From assembly GCA_913057815.1 (NCBI GenBank), contig CAJXOV010000042.1, positions 1 through 10,276 of the forward strand: a DNA stretch of 10,276 nt. The letters run 5' to 3'. Each line of letters begins with the position of its first letter. Positions within the stretch are counted from its first letter, which is position 1. This DNA is from an uncultured Flavobacteriales bacterium. GTDB taxonomy: Bacteria; Bacteroidota; Bacteroidia; Flavobacteriales_D; Sanyastnellaceae. A program made the translations under genes and the position numbers. Below the pieces are notes generated by a model. It was given only the letters and a program-made list of their open reading frames with translations. It was not told the origin of the DNA and ran no database searches. This document shows, one piece after another, positions 1 to 6,227 of this stretch.

Positions 1-1
1 A

Positions 2-556
2 TCTTATACTGAAATGTTGAAAGGATATGCTGAATCAGGTAAGCCAGATAAAAAGCAAAAAGAAGCCATTCATTTTGTAAAACAAAAGATAGACTCAGCT
101 AAATGGTTCATTGATGCTATTAAGCAAAGGCAACAAACTTTACTTTTTACTATGAATGCTATAGCTCAATTCCAAAAAGAGTATTTTCTTTCTGGAGACG
201 AGACAAAGCTAAGGCCAATGATCTTGAAGGATATAGCTGAAATCGTTCTAATGGATATAAGTACAGTTAGCCGTGTGGCTAATAGTAAATATGTTCAAAC
301 TCCTTATGGAACTTTTTTGCTAAAGTCATTTTTCTCTGAATCTTTAAGTACAGATTCGGGAGAAGAAGTTTCTACTAGAGAGGTGAAGAAAATACTTCAA
401 GACGCAGTTAACGAAGAGGATAAGAAGAAGCCTCTTACGGATGAAAAGCTTTGTCAAGTATTAAAAGATAAAGGGTACAACATAGCTAGACGAACGGTAG
501 CTAAATATAGAGAGCAGCTTAATATTTCTGTAGCTCGCTTGAGAAAAGAATTATAA
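2..556 (+). CDS. rpoN: RNA polymerase sigma-54 factor RpoN, C-terminal part (5' end outside window)
   Basis: This is the last 184 or so residues of sigma-54, which directs core RNA polymerase to -24/-12 promoters and needs an AAA+ activator to open DNA. The frame is open to the window edge (codons Ser-Tyr-Thr-Glu precede the first Met at 14), so the ATG at 14 is internal. Numbering from that Met, residues about 15-55 are the end of the core-binding domain (IDSAKWFIDAIKQRQQTL), residues about 70-91 the helix-turn-helix (DIAEIVLMDISTVSRV), and residues 158-167 the RpoN box ARRTVAKYRE that reads the -24 element; these are diagnostic. The family is usually near 480-500 residues, so more than half is missing here. 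The stop codon touches the ATG of the next gene, suggesting co-transcription. No -24/-12 promoter was recognised in the window. Confidence 0.97.
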   Translation, partial: SYTEMLKGYAESGKPDKKQKEAIHFVKQKIDSAKWFIDAIKQRQQTLLFTMNAIAQFQKEYFLSGDETKLRPMILKDIAEIVLMDISTVSRVANSKYVQTPYGTFLLKSFFSESLSTDSGEEVSTREVKKILQDAVNEEDKKKPLTDEKLCQVLKDKGYNIARRTVAKYREQLNISVARLRKEL

Positions 557-1195
557 ATGAAGGATTTTCTTCGGTTTATAGCTGTAATCTTTCATCCTCT
601 ATTTATGCCTTTCTATGGCGCTCTTATTGCCTTGTATTTTGTGGGCTATATTAATTTTGCTATCGATGCTAAGATTAAAAGTTTTTTACTCATTGTTCTT
701 GCTGTTAATGTAGTAGCTCCAGCCATTAGCTTAGGCACTATGATTTCAAGAAAAATTATAAGTGACATCCAAGTTTCAGATAAAAAGGAAAGATTTATTC
801 CTTTTTTACTCATGTTATTCTATTACGGAGTTACTTATTTGCTTCTTCGATATAAGTTGGGTTCAAGTTATATCCCAGATGATTTATATAGTATGCTTTG
901 TGGAATAATAATTTCCCTATCAATTGCCTTGGTTATCTCTTTTCGTTTTAAAATTAGCATTCATACTCTAGCGGCCAGTGGAGTCTTAGGAGCGGTAGTA
1001 GCATTCTCCCATATGTACCAGTTCAACGCTAATTATGGGGAGTACTTCTGGATTTCGATACTCAGTCTGGTGTTGGGAGTTGTTGGAACTTCTAGAATTT
1101 ATACTGGACACCACAGTTTGAGTGAAGTTATAGTCGGAGGGGTAGTCGGATTCATCATTAACTACTCTATGGTGTACTACGAAATTTTTCTATAA
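557..1195 (+). CDS. Integral membrane protein with divergent PAP2 (phosphatidic acid phosphatase type 2) signature
   Basis: A 212-residue, strongly hydrophobic protein with about six predicted membrane segments (near 5-30, 40-60, 83-97, 112-130, 138-155, 163-178 and 192-208). PAP2 enzymes remove phosphate from lipid phosphates such as undecaprenyl pyrophosphate or phosphatidate at the membrane face. The C-terminal motif is clear: Ser179-Arg180, five residues, His186, three residues, then Glu190 where most members have Asp. The PSGH-type motif survives as Ser134-Ile-His136-Thr. The first motif (Lys-x6-Arg-Pro) is only loosely matched by KKERFIP at 76-82. Seen: both His residues and Arg180 of the fold's active site. 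Inferred: a lipid-phosphate phosphatase; the substrate is unknown, and the altered residues leave open a reduced or different activity. The ATG follows the rpoN stop with no gap, so the gene is probably translated from the rpoN transcript. Confidence 0.72.
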   Translation: MKDFLRFIAVIFHPLFMPFYGALIALYFVGYINFAIDAKIKSFLLIVLAVNVVAPAISLGTMISRKIISDIQVSDKKERFIPFLLMLFYYGVTYLLLRYKLGSSYIPDDLYSMLCGIIISLSIALVISFRFKISIHTLAASGVLGAVVAFSHMYQFNANYGEYFWISILSLVLGVVGTSRIYTGHHSLSEVIVGGVVGFIINYSMVYYEIFL

Positions 1196-1198
1196 ACG

Positions 1199-1216
1199 AA
1201 GCAGCTATTGCTTTTT
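1199..1216. terminator. Weak, possibly bidirectional hairpin between convergent genes
   Basis: AAGCA (1199-1203) and TGCTT (1209-1213) can form a five-pair stem around a five-base loop, followed by T residues to 1216; on the minus strand the same stem is followed by CGTTT. It spans the 9-base gap between the PAP2-like gene and galE and runs into the galE stop codon. The stem is short and AT-rich, so it would be a weak terminator at best, but nothing else between these convergent genes could serve. Confidence 0.3.
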
Positions 1217-2224
1217 AAGGTTCAGCTGCCATTGCCACGCATGCTGAAGAGCATCTTCTAAAGAGAATTTTGTTTTCCAATTCAAAACTTTATTTGCCTT
1301 AGCACAATCTGCATAAACCGTAGTTACATCACCTATTCGTCTTTCGCCAATTTTGTAATTGACCTTCGTGTTGCTGACCTTTTCAAAGGTTTTTACCACA
1401 TGTAATACTGAGTCCCCTTTGCCAGAACCTAAATTAAAAGACTCTAGTTCGTTTGATCTTTCAGCCAACCAATCCAGCGAAGCTACATGCGCTACTGCTA
1501 CATCTACCACATGTATATAGTCTCTCAAGCAAGTACCGTCATCTGTTTTATAGTCTCCTCCAAAAATGGTGAGCTCTTCCCTTAGGCCAGCTGCAGTTTG
1601 AGTAATGTATGGAACTAAATTGTTAGGTGGTCCTAATGGTAATTCACCAATTTCTCCAGAAGGATGTGCTCCTATGGGATTGAAATATCTTAGCATAACT
1701 GCATTGAGTTTCGACTTCTCATCAGTTGAGTAATCATTAAGAATTGCTTCGCAATAAGCCTTAGTTCTTCCATATGGCGATGTAGGCTTGTTTTTAACAG
1801 ATTCCTCCGAAACAGGTGAGTGCTCTGTGTCCCCATAAACAGTGCAGCTAGAAGAAAACACTAGATTATCCACGTTGTGCTCTTTCATACATTCCAGCAG
1901 AACAGTTAATGAATTTACATTGTTTTTGTGATATTCTAGTGGCTTAGAAAATGATTCGCCAACTGCCTTAAAAGCGGCAAAATGGATCACTCCATCTATT
2001 TTTTCGTTTTCAAAAACTTTTAGAACATTTGACTTTACAGTACAATCAGCTTCGTAGAGTTTTATCTCTTTTTTACCTGTTAGGCTTTTTAGTCTATCGA
2101 TGATGAATTTTTCAGAGTTAGAAAAATTATCTAGAATAATGGGGTTATATCCTTTGTTAAGAAGTTCTACTATAGTATGAGAACCAATAAATCCTGCACC
2201 ACCTGTAACTAGAATGTTTTTCAT
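1205..2224 (-). CDS. galE: UDP-glucose 4-epimerase GalE
   Basis: A 339-residue short-chain dehydrogenase/reductase-type enzyme that interconverts UDP-glucose and UDP-galactose through a transient 4-keto intermediate with tightly bound NAD; cytoplasmic, feeding galactose use and surface polysaccharide synthesis. Residues 7-16 hold the Rossmann motif TGGAGFIGSH. The catalytic Ser/Thr stretch is SSSCTVYG at 124-131, and the Tyr-x3-Lys pair is Tyr151/Lys155 (YGRTK). Further GalE landmarks are HFAAFKAVGES (81-91), LRYFNPIGAHPSG (178-190), LRDYIHVVD (233-241) and FNLGSG (263-268). Length and motifs match the family from end to end, and the ATG aligns with the usual N-terminus. It stands alone on this strand, convergent to the PAP2-like gene and divergent from the Hpt gene. 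A weak TATTTTAG box at 2241-2248 (minus) is one base off the phylum -7 consensus. Confidence 0.96.
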   Translation of the reverse strand: MKNILVTGGAGFIGSHTIVELLNKGYNPIILDNFSNSEKFIIDRLKSLTGKKEIKLYEADCTVKSNVLKVFENEKIDGVIHFAAFKAVGESFSKPLEYHKNNVNSLTVLLECMKEHNVDNLVFSSSCTVYGDTEHSPVSEESVKNKPTSPYGRTKAYCEAILNDYSTDEKSKLNAVMLRYFNPIGAHPSGEIGELPLGPPNNLVPYITQTAAGLREELTIFGGDYKTDDGTCLRDYIHVVDVAVAHVASLDWLAERSNELESFNLGSGKGDSVLHVVKTFEKVSNTKVNYKIGERRIGDVTTVYADCAKANKVLNWKTKFSLEDALQHAWQWQLNLKKQ

Positions 2225-2262
2225 TTGCTAAATTCAGGTGCTAAAATACGAAGAGAGCTCAT

Positions 2263-2278
2263 AGCATGATTGCATGCT
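2263..2278. repeat. Perfect 6-base inverted repeat in the galE/Hpt divergent spacer
   Basis: AGCATG (2263-2268) and CATGCT (2273-2278) are exact reverse complements around the 4-base spacer ATTG. The site lies in the only divergent promoter region of the window, 39-54 bases upstream of the galE ATG and about 80 bases upstream of the Hpt start. It could be an operator or a hairpin, but a repeat this short can arise by chance. The rest of the 2225-2356 spacer shows no RNA gene and no strong promoter. Confidence 0.35.
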
Positions 2279-2356
2279 CGAATTATCTGTAAATATTCGT
2301 AACTAAAATTATTTAATAGTCGTATCGGTAGGTAACATTAACCAAATTACTCAAAG

Positions 2357-2719
2357 ATGACAGAAGGTAAAAACTCTCATTTTTCTTTTGACTTGTCCTA
2401 TCTTAATCAAGTTTTTCAAGGTAACAAGCAGATGATTAACCAGATCATTTCTATGTTTATTAAACAAGTCCCAACCTATTTTGATGATATGCAGGATTGT
2501 ATCATAAGAGCAGAATATAATGCTCTTCATCCTTTAGCTCACAAGGCTAAGTCCAGCATAGCTATGTTGGGTCTTAAGGATATGGAAACATTAGTCTTGA
2601 AAATAGAGAAAAACTCAAAAGAAGGTCTGGACGAAAAAGAATTGGCATCACTAGTAGCTCAGGCGAGGGCAGAATGCTCTGATGTAACTGTTCAATTAGA
2701 ACAAGCTTTAAAAGAATAA
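2357..2719 (+). CDS. Stand-alone histidine phosphotransfer (Hpt) domain protein
   Basis: A 120-residue soluble protein consisting of a single Hpt four-helix bundle. Hpt proteins carry phosphoryl groups on a histidine between receiver domains of a phosphorelay. The acceptor is His62 in HPLAHKAKSSIAMLGL (58-73), which fits the family pattern of a His followed by Lys-x-Lys/Gly-Ser-Ser and a Gly ten residues on. Helix-rich sequence runs on both sides (about 24-53 and 76-118). There is no kinase, receiver or signal peptide, and no partner gene in the window, so its relay cannot be named. It reads away from galE and ends 28 bases before a strong terminator, so it is probably a single-gene transcript. 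The ATG at 2357 leaves 132 bases of spacer; no clean TAnnTTTG box was found there. Domain call is good, pathway unknown. Confidence 0.85.
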   Translation: MTEGKNSHFSFDLSYLNQVFQGNKQMINQIISMFIKQVPTYFDDMQDCIIRAEYNALHPLAHKAKSSIAMLGLKDMETLVLKIEKNSKEGLDEKELASLVAQARAECSDVTVQLEQALKE

Positions 2720-2747
2720 TCATAAACCTAAATAATTCAAATTAACC

Positions 2748-2780
2748 AAGCCCATTAGACCATGTCTAGTGGGTTTTTTT
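2748..2780 (+). terminator. Intrinsic terminator after the Hpt gene
   Basis: CCCATTAGAC (2751-2760) pairs with GTCTAGTGGG (2764-2773) over ten positions with one T-G wobble and a CAT loop; AAG before and TTT after can extend it. Seven T residues follow (2774-2780). It separates the Hpt gene from the DUF4301 gene, so the latter needs its own promoter in the 34 bases after the T-run. A TAACTTTT at 2787-2794, one base off TAnnTTTG, is the only candidate. Confidence 0.9.
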
Positions 2781-2814
2781 ATATCTTAACTTTTAGAAAT
2801 AAATGATTTAGTAC

Positions 2815-4230
2815 ATGAAAATTGAAAATTTGTTTTTCCCGGTAGACAAGCAACTCAAGATATTGAAGAATAACAAAAGATATGCTGATATCATTGATGC
2901 CGCTGGTGTAACTCAGGGTATTTCTCAACTTTCTGCTGATCGAAAGATGGAATTGATGAAAATTTATGAGTCTTTTGAGGGTCAGGTGGTAAAGTTTGTT
3001 CCAGCTTCAGGAGCTGCTAGTAGAATGTTCAAGCATGTATATGACCTTGAAAATAAAAAGGATGCTCTGGTTTCTAAATTTATTGAAAACATTTCCCGAT
3101 TTCCTTTTCATGATTTACTGAAAGGAAAGTGTTTGACTACTTATGGTTTAACCCCTGCAGAAATGATCAAAGACGAAAAACTCAAAGAATTAACGGAAAT
3201 TATATTAGGTGAAGAGGGACTCTCTTATTCAAATTTGCCAAAAGGGTTAATTCCGTTTTATAAGACAGATAAGGTCTACACTCCTTTTGAAATTCATGTA
3301 AACGAAAGTGTGCATTATGCCCATAAAAAGGAAAAAGCTAGAATTCATTTTACGGTATCTCCTAATCATGTAAATACAGTGCGGGATCTTTTGAACGCTT
3401 ATGTTATTTCTATCGACAAAGTCTCGTTTGAAATAGATTATTCCATCCAAATGCCAGAAACAGATACTGTAGCATTAAATCAAAATTGTGAACTGGTAAA
3501 GGATGACAGTCAGAATGAATTGCTTCGGCCTGGTGGGCACGGGGCGTTAATACATAACTTGAATCAAATCCAATCCGACATAGTATTCATTAAGAATATT
3601 GACAATGTAGTAAAGGAGTCCAGCCTAAAATCTCAGTCCGAATGGAAGAAAACACTAGGAGGTGCATTAATAGAATTACAGAAGAGTTTATTTCGGTTTC
3701 AAAGTGAAGTAGATAATGGTGAATTCTCTTCGGAAGCTATTTTATTTTTAAAACGAATGTTTGGATATTCAGATGTAAGTGATGAAAATTTAAAAAAAGT
3801 TCTTTTCAGGCCAGTTAGGGTCTGTGGAATGGTGAAGAATGAGGGGCAGCCCGGTGGAGGTCCATTCTACGTTAATCATAAAGAAACAGGAAAAGCGTTG
3901 CAAATAGTTGAATCTGTAGAGTTGGACGAATTGAATCAAGATCATCAAAATGCACTTGCTAGAGCTACACACTTTAATCCTGTAGACTTAGTTTGTGGTA
4001 TTAGAAATTATAAAGGAGAGAAATTTGATTTACTCAAATTTGTAGATAATGATTCGTGTTTTACTTCAAAGAAAAATTTCCTAGGAGAAGAAATAACAGT
4101 TCTGGAGCTTCCAGGATTATGGAATGGAGCTATGGCTGACTGGAATACACTTTTTATAGAAGTACCAGCTGATACTTTTAATCCGGTTAAAACTGTGAAC
4201 GACTTGTTAAAAGAATCTTATCAAGGTTGA
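2815..4230 (+). CDS. DUF4301 family protein, nucleotidyltransferase-like
   Basis: A 471-residue soluble protein matching the Bacteroidota DUF4301 family, which has no assigned function that I know of. Seen in sequence: PASGAASRMFK at 63-73, RPGGHGALIHNL at 238-249, FIKNIDNV at 258-265 and VCGMVKNEGQPGGGPFYV at 336-353. Their order and content resemble UDP-sugar/UDP-GlcNAc pyrophosphorylases: an N-terminal Gly-rich loop with Arg and a following basic residue, a mid-protein P-G-G-H-G-x-L loop at the sugar-nucleotide site, an 'I-x-N-x-D-N' strand, and a later Gly-rich loop with Lys. No signal peptide or membrane segment is present. Inference: a nucleotide- or sugar-phosphate-binding protein of that fold, perhaps an active transferase. 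The stop overlaps the TTG start of the CHAP gene by four bases, so the two are probably made together. Family call firm; function is inference. Confidence 0.85.
   Translation: MKIENLFFPVDKQLKILKNNKRYADIIDAAGVTQGISQLSADRKMELMKIYESFEGQVVKFVPASGAASRMFKHVYDLENKKDALVSKFIENISRFPFHDLLKGKCLTTYGLTPAEMIKDEKLKELTEIILGEEGLSYSNLPKGLIPFYKTDKVYTPFEIHVNESVHYAHKKEKARIHFTVSPNHVNTVRDLLNAYVISIDKVSFEIDYSIQMPETDTVALNQNCELVKDDSQNELLRPGGHGALIHNLNQIQSDIVFIKNIDNVVKESSLKSQSEWKKTLGGALIELQKSLFRFQSEVDNGEFSSEAILFLKRMFGYSDVSDENLKKVLFRPVRVCGMVKNEGQPGGGPFYVNHKETGKALQIVESVELDELNQDHQNALARATHFNPVDLVCGIRNYKGEKFDLLKFVDNDSCFTSKKNFLGEEITVLELPGLWNGAMADWNTLFIEVPADTFNPVKTVNDLLKESYQG
4227..4230 (+). promoter_or_regulatory. TTGA stop/start overlap coupling DUF4301 to the CHAP gene
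   Basis: The downstream TTG (4227-4229) shares bases with the upstream TGA (4228-4230). The first downstream in-frame ATG encodes residue 29, which would delete the membrane segment, so TTG is the better start. No separate Shine-Dalgarno is spaced correctly; AAGG lies directly against the TTG. Confidence 0.7.
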
Positions 4231-4796
4231 GAAGTATTATTGTACTAGCCATTTTATTCGTATTAATAGGGTTGACGATTCTTTCCTACCATTATGATGT
4301 TCCATTTCAAATGTATAGTATAGGACAGGAAGTAGATCAATTAAATGATATACCAGTATACTACAATGGGCCTTCTCCTAGTGTTCATGGTGAGAATATT
4401 TCAGATAAAGGATATTATCTGGGTGTGAAATGGCAATGTGTTGAATTTGTTCGGAGATATTATTACCAGCATTTTAATCATGAGATGCCATCCTCTCGAG
4501 GCAATGCAAAAGACTATTTTAATCATACTCTTGAAGAAGGAGGATTAAACCAAGAAAGAAATTTATTTCAGTTTATAAATGGCGGTGAAAGTATGCCAAA
4601 TGTAGGTGACATTCTAATCTTGACCGGAGGATATGGTCATGTGGGCATAGTAACGTTGGTTGAGTCAGATGTGATTGAAATCATTCAGCAGAACGTAAAT
4701 AAATGTACCCGAAAAAAGTTTAATGTCATAAAAGTTAATCAATCGATCACGATTCAAGGAGAGACGATACTAGGATGGTTAAGCCTGAAGCCATAA
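4227..4796 (+). CDS. Membrane-anchored CHAP-domain amidase/endopeptidase
   Basis: A 189-residue protein starting at TTG. Residues 3-20 are a hydrophobic segment without a clear signal-peptidase site, so it is probably a membrane anchor exposing the domain to the periplasm. Residues about 45-187 form a CHAP (cysteine, histidine-dependent amidohydrolase/peptidase) domain: nucleophile Cys71 in WQCVEFVRRYY, His138 in YGHVGIV, and a third site at Gln154-Gln-Asn156. The motifs resemble the amidase half of glutathionylspermidine synthase (WQCVE...GHV...EQN), with Gln in place of Glu before the Asn pair. CHAP enzymes cut amide bonds in peptidoglycan peptides or in glutathionylspermidine. No synthetase domain is present and the protein looks exported, so a cell-wall substrate is more likely; this is inference. 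The stop codon abuts the stop codon of the convergent T9SS gene. Confidence 0.84.
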   Translation: MRSIIVLAILFVLIGLTILSYHYDVPFQMYSIGQEVDQLNDIPVYYNGPSPSVHGENISDKGYYLGVKWQCVEFVRRYYYQHFNHEMPSSRGNAKDYFNHTLEEGGLNQERNLFQFINGGESMPNVGDILILTGGYGHVGIVTLVESDVIEIIQQNVNKCTRKKFNVIKVNQSITIQGETILGWLSLKP

Positions 4797-6137
4797 TTAC
4801 TTGCTAATAATGGCTGTATACTGAATCTGCTCTTTTTGAGATACTCTAAGATTATACTTGCCACTCACTAAGTTTATACCTGGAATAATATTAATCACAC
4901 TTTCTGGTGAATCTATTTTGAATGTATTCATCCATAAAACAGTACCACTTAGATTAGTGATAGCTACTAATATTGGTTCAGCAGGATCCATGTTTTTTGT
5001 TGAAAGCATAAATTGTGAATCAAAAGGGTTAGGGTAACATTGTATTTCAAATTTCTGTTCTTTTGCGTTTTGCACCGCCAATGGTGAAAGATCTAATTCT
5101 GTAAAGTCATTTTCCTCTAACCATTGAATTTCTTTCATGAAATCTTCACCATTTTCCTGAAGGAAGAAGCTCAAATCACAATCCTTTATACTAAGATCAC
5201 CAATAATAATGTCTCCATTTTTATAAGGGTCAGCAGTGCTGTAGTAGAAGTTAACCTTCGATGATGGCTCGAATAACTTGATGCTCATGTAGTATTCTTT
5301 TTCTGAGTCTAAATAAAGCTCTTGAGTCATGGATATCTTTTGCCATCTTTCACCTCTCATAGTTCCTATTAAAATTTCTTGGCTATGAACCTTGTTCTTT
5401 AGCTCTAATCCTCCTTCGTAAAATTCAAGAACTCCTTTTACGTCTGAATCATTGTTTTTCAATTTGACTGCCATACTCGAAATAATCTTGTTTTCATTGC
5501 ATTGGAAGGCTTGACCAATTTCTCCATAGCTAATTGCTAAATTTTTATTTGACCATGATTGAAATAATTCATTTTCACTTATCGATTTGAGTTTATTTGA
5601 TGTGATTTTTTCAGAGTCTAATTTTTCAGGCATAAACTCATCTTTAATTCCTACTGAGAACGTTAAATCACTAAAAGTAAATTTCCCATTTACAATCAAA
5701 CTGCCTAAAATATAAGAGTCGTCTAGCGTATACGCAATCCCAAATTCCTTTTCTGATAGGTTTAAAAACTCAACAGCATATTCTCTTCCAGCATAGACTG
5801 GAACTCGGTCTTTAATAGTAAAAGTGATTTTTCCAGCTTCTAATTTGTCAGGAAGTCCTTCATTGTTTTGATGAATAAGCGAGAACTGATTGTTTATTAT
5901 TTCATATACGTTAATGTAGACTCCTTCTGTGCCAGGGTTTAATTCTGAAGTAAAAAAGCTGAAGTGATTTAAATAGCCAGCAGAACACGTTACAAAAGAT
6001 TGTCCTAAAGCTTGACCTGGATTTATAGATAAAGTAGAGGAATTCGATGTGTTAGAAGTGACGCAGCCATTAAAGGAAGTAATACCATATATACCAGAAG
6101 ATAATAGGGTAAACGATAGAATTATTAGAATTCGCAT
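4797..6137 (-). CDS. Secreted protein with T9SS type A C-terminal sorting domain
   Basis: A 446-residue exported protein of unknown function. Residues 1-18 are a signal peptide (MRILIILSFTLLSSGIYG), giving Sec export to the periplasm. Two beta-rich modules follow (about 22-165 and 192-327) that look like diverged copies of each other. A linker (330-362, rich in Glu) leads to a type IX sorting domain at 363-446, recognised by YPNPF (368-372), the hydrophobic strands after it, GKYNLRV (426-432) and the basic C-terminal end. In Bacteroidota this domain takes cargo across the outer membrane and is usually cleaved and replaced by a lipid anchor or release. No catalytic motif was recognised in the modules, so adhesion or carbohydrate binding is only a guess. 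Minus-strand gene, 90 bases after the ABC gene; no strong promoter or terminator was found in that spacer (6138-6227). Confidence 0.85.
   Translation of the reverse strand: MRILIILSFTLLSSGIYGITSFNGCVTSNTSNSSTLSINPGQALGQSFVTCSAGYLNHFSFFTSELNPGTEGVYINVYEIINNQFSLIHQNNEGLPDKLEAGKITFTIKDRVPVYAGREYAVEFLNLSEKEFGIAYTLDDSYILGSLIVNGKFTFSDLTFSVGIKDEFMPEKLDSEKITSNKLKSISENELFQSWSNKNLAISYGEIGQAFQCNENKIISSMAVKLKNNDSDVKGVLEFYEGGLELKNKVHSQEILIGTMRGERWQKISMTQELYLDSEKEYYMSIKLFEPSSKVNFYYSTADPYKNGDIIIGDLSIKDCDLSFFLQENGEDFMKEIQWLEENDFTELDLSPLAVQNAKEQKFEIQCYPNPFDSQFMLSTKNMDPAEPILVAITNLSGTVLWMNTFKIDSPESVINIIPGINLVSGKYNLRVSQKEQIQYTAIISK
5157..6074 (-). repeat. Tandem duplicated beta-rich module inside the T9SS protein
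   Basis: Protein residues 22-165 and 192-327 line up in order: GQALGQSFVTC with GEIGQAFQC; GVYINVYE with GVLEFYE; VPVYAGREYAVEFL with LYLDSEKEYYMSIKL; and YTLDDSYILGSLIVNGKFT with YSTADPYKNGDIIIGDLS. The similarity is at the protein level only; no DNA-level repeat is obvious, so the duplication is old. Confidence 0.65.
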
Positions 6138-6227
6138 TTGTTCTCGATTTCTAATTTCTACGTGCTAAATAATTTTTATTCTGTAAGATGAAATTGTAAA
6201 TGATTGTAAGAAATTTAGAAAAAACTG

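Noticed and set aside
3247..3450. Open frame of 67 codons on the minus strand inside the DUF4301 gene
   Set aside because: Antisense to a conserved, motif-bearing frame; its translation has no recognisable domain.
3790..3972. Open frame of 60 codons on the minus strand inside the DUF4301 gene
   Set aside because: Overlaps the conserved Gly-rich region of DUF4301 and has no independent support.
6210..6217. TAAATTTC on the minus strand as a -7 box for the T9SS gene
   Set aside because: One mismatch at the conserved final G, no matching -33 TTG, and 73 bases from the start codon; too weak to list.
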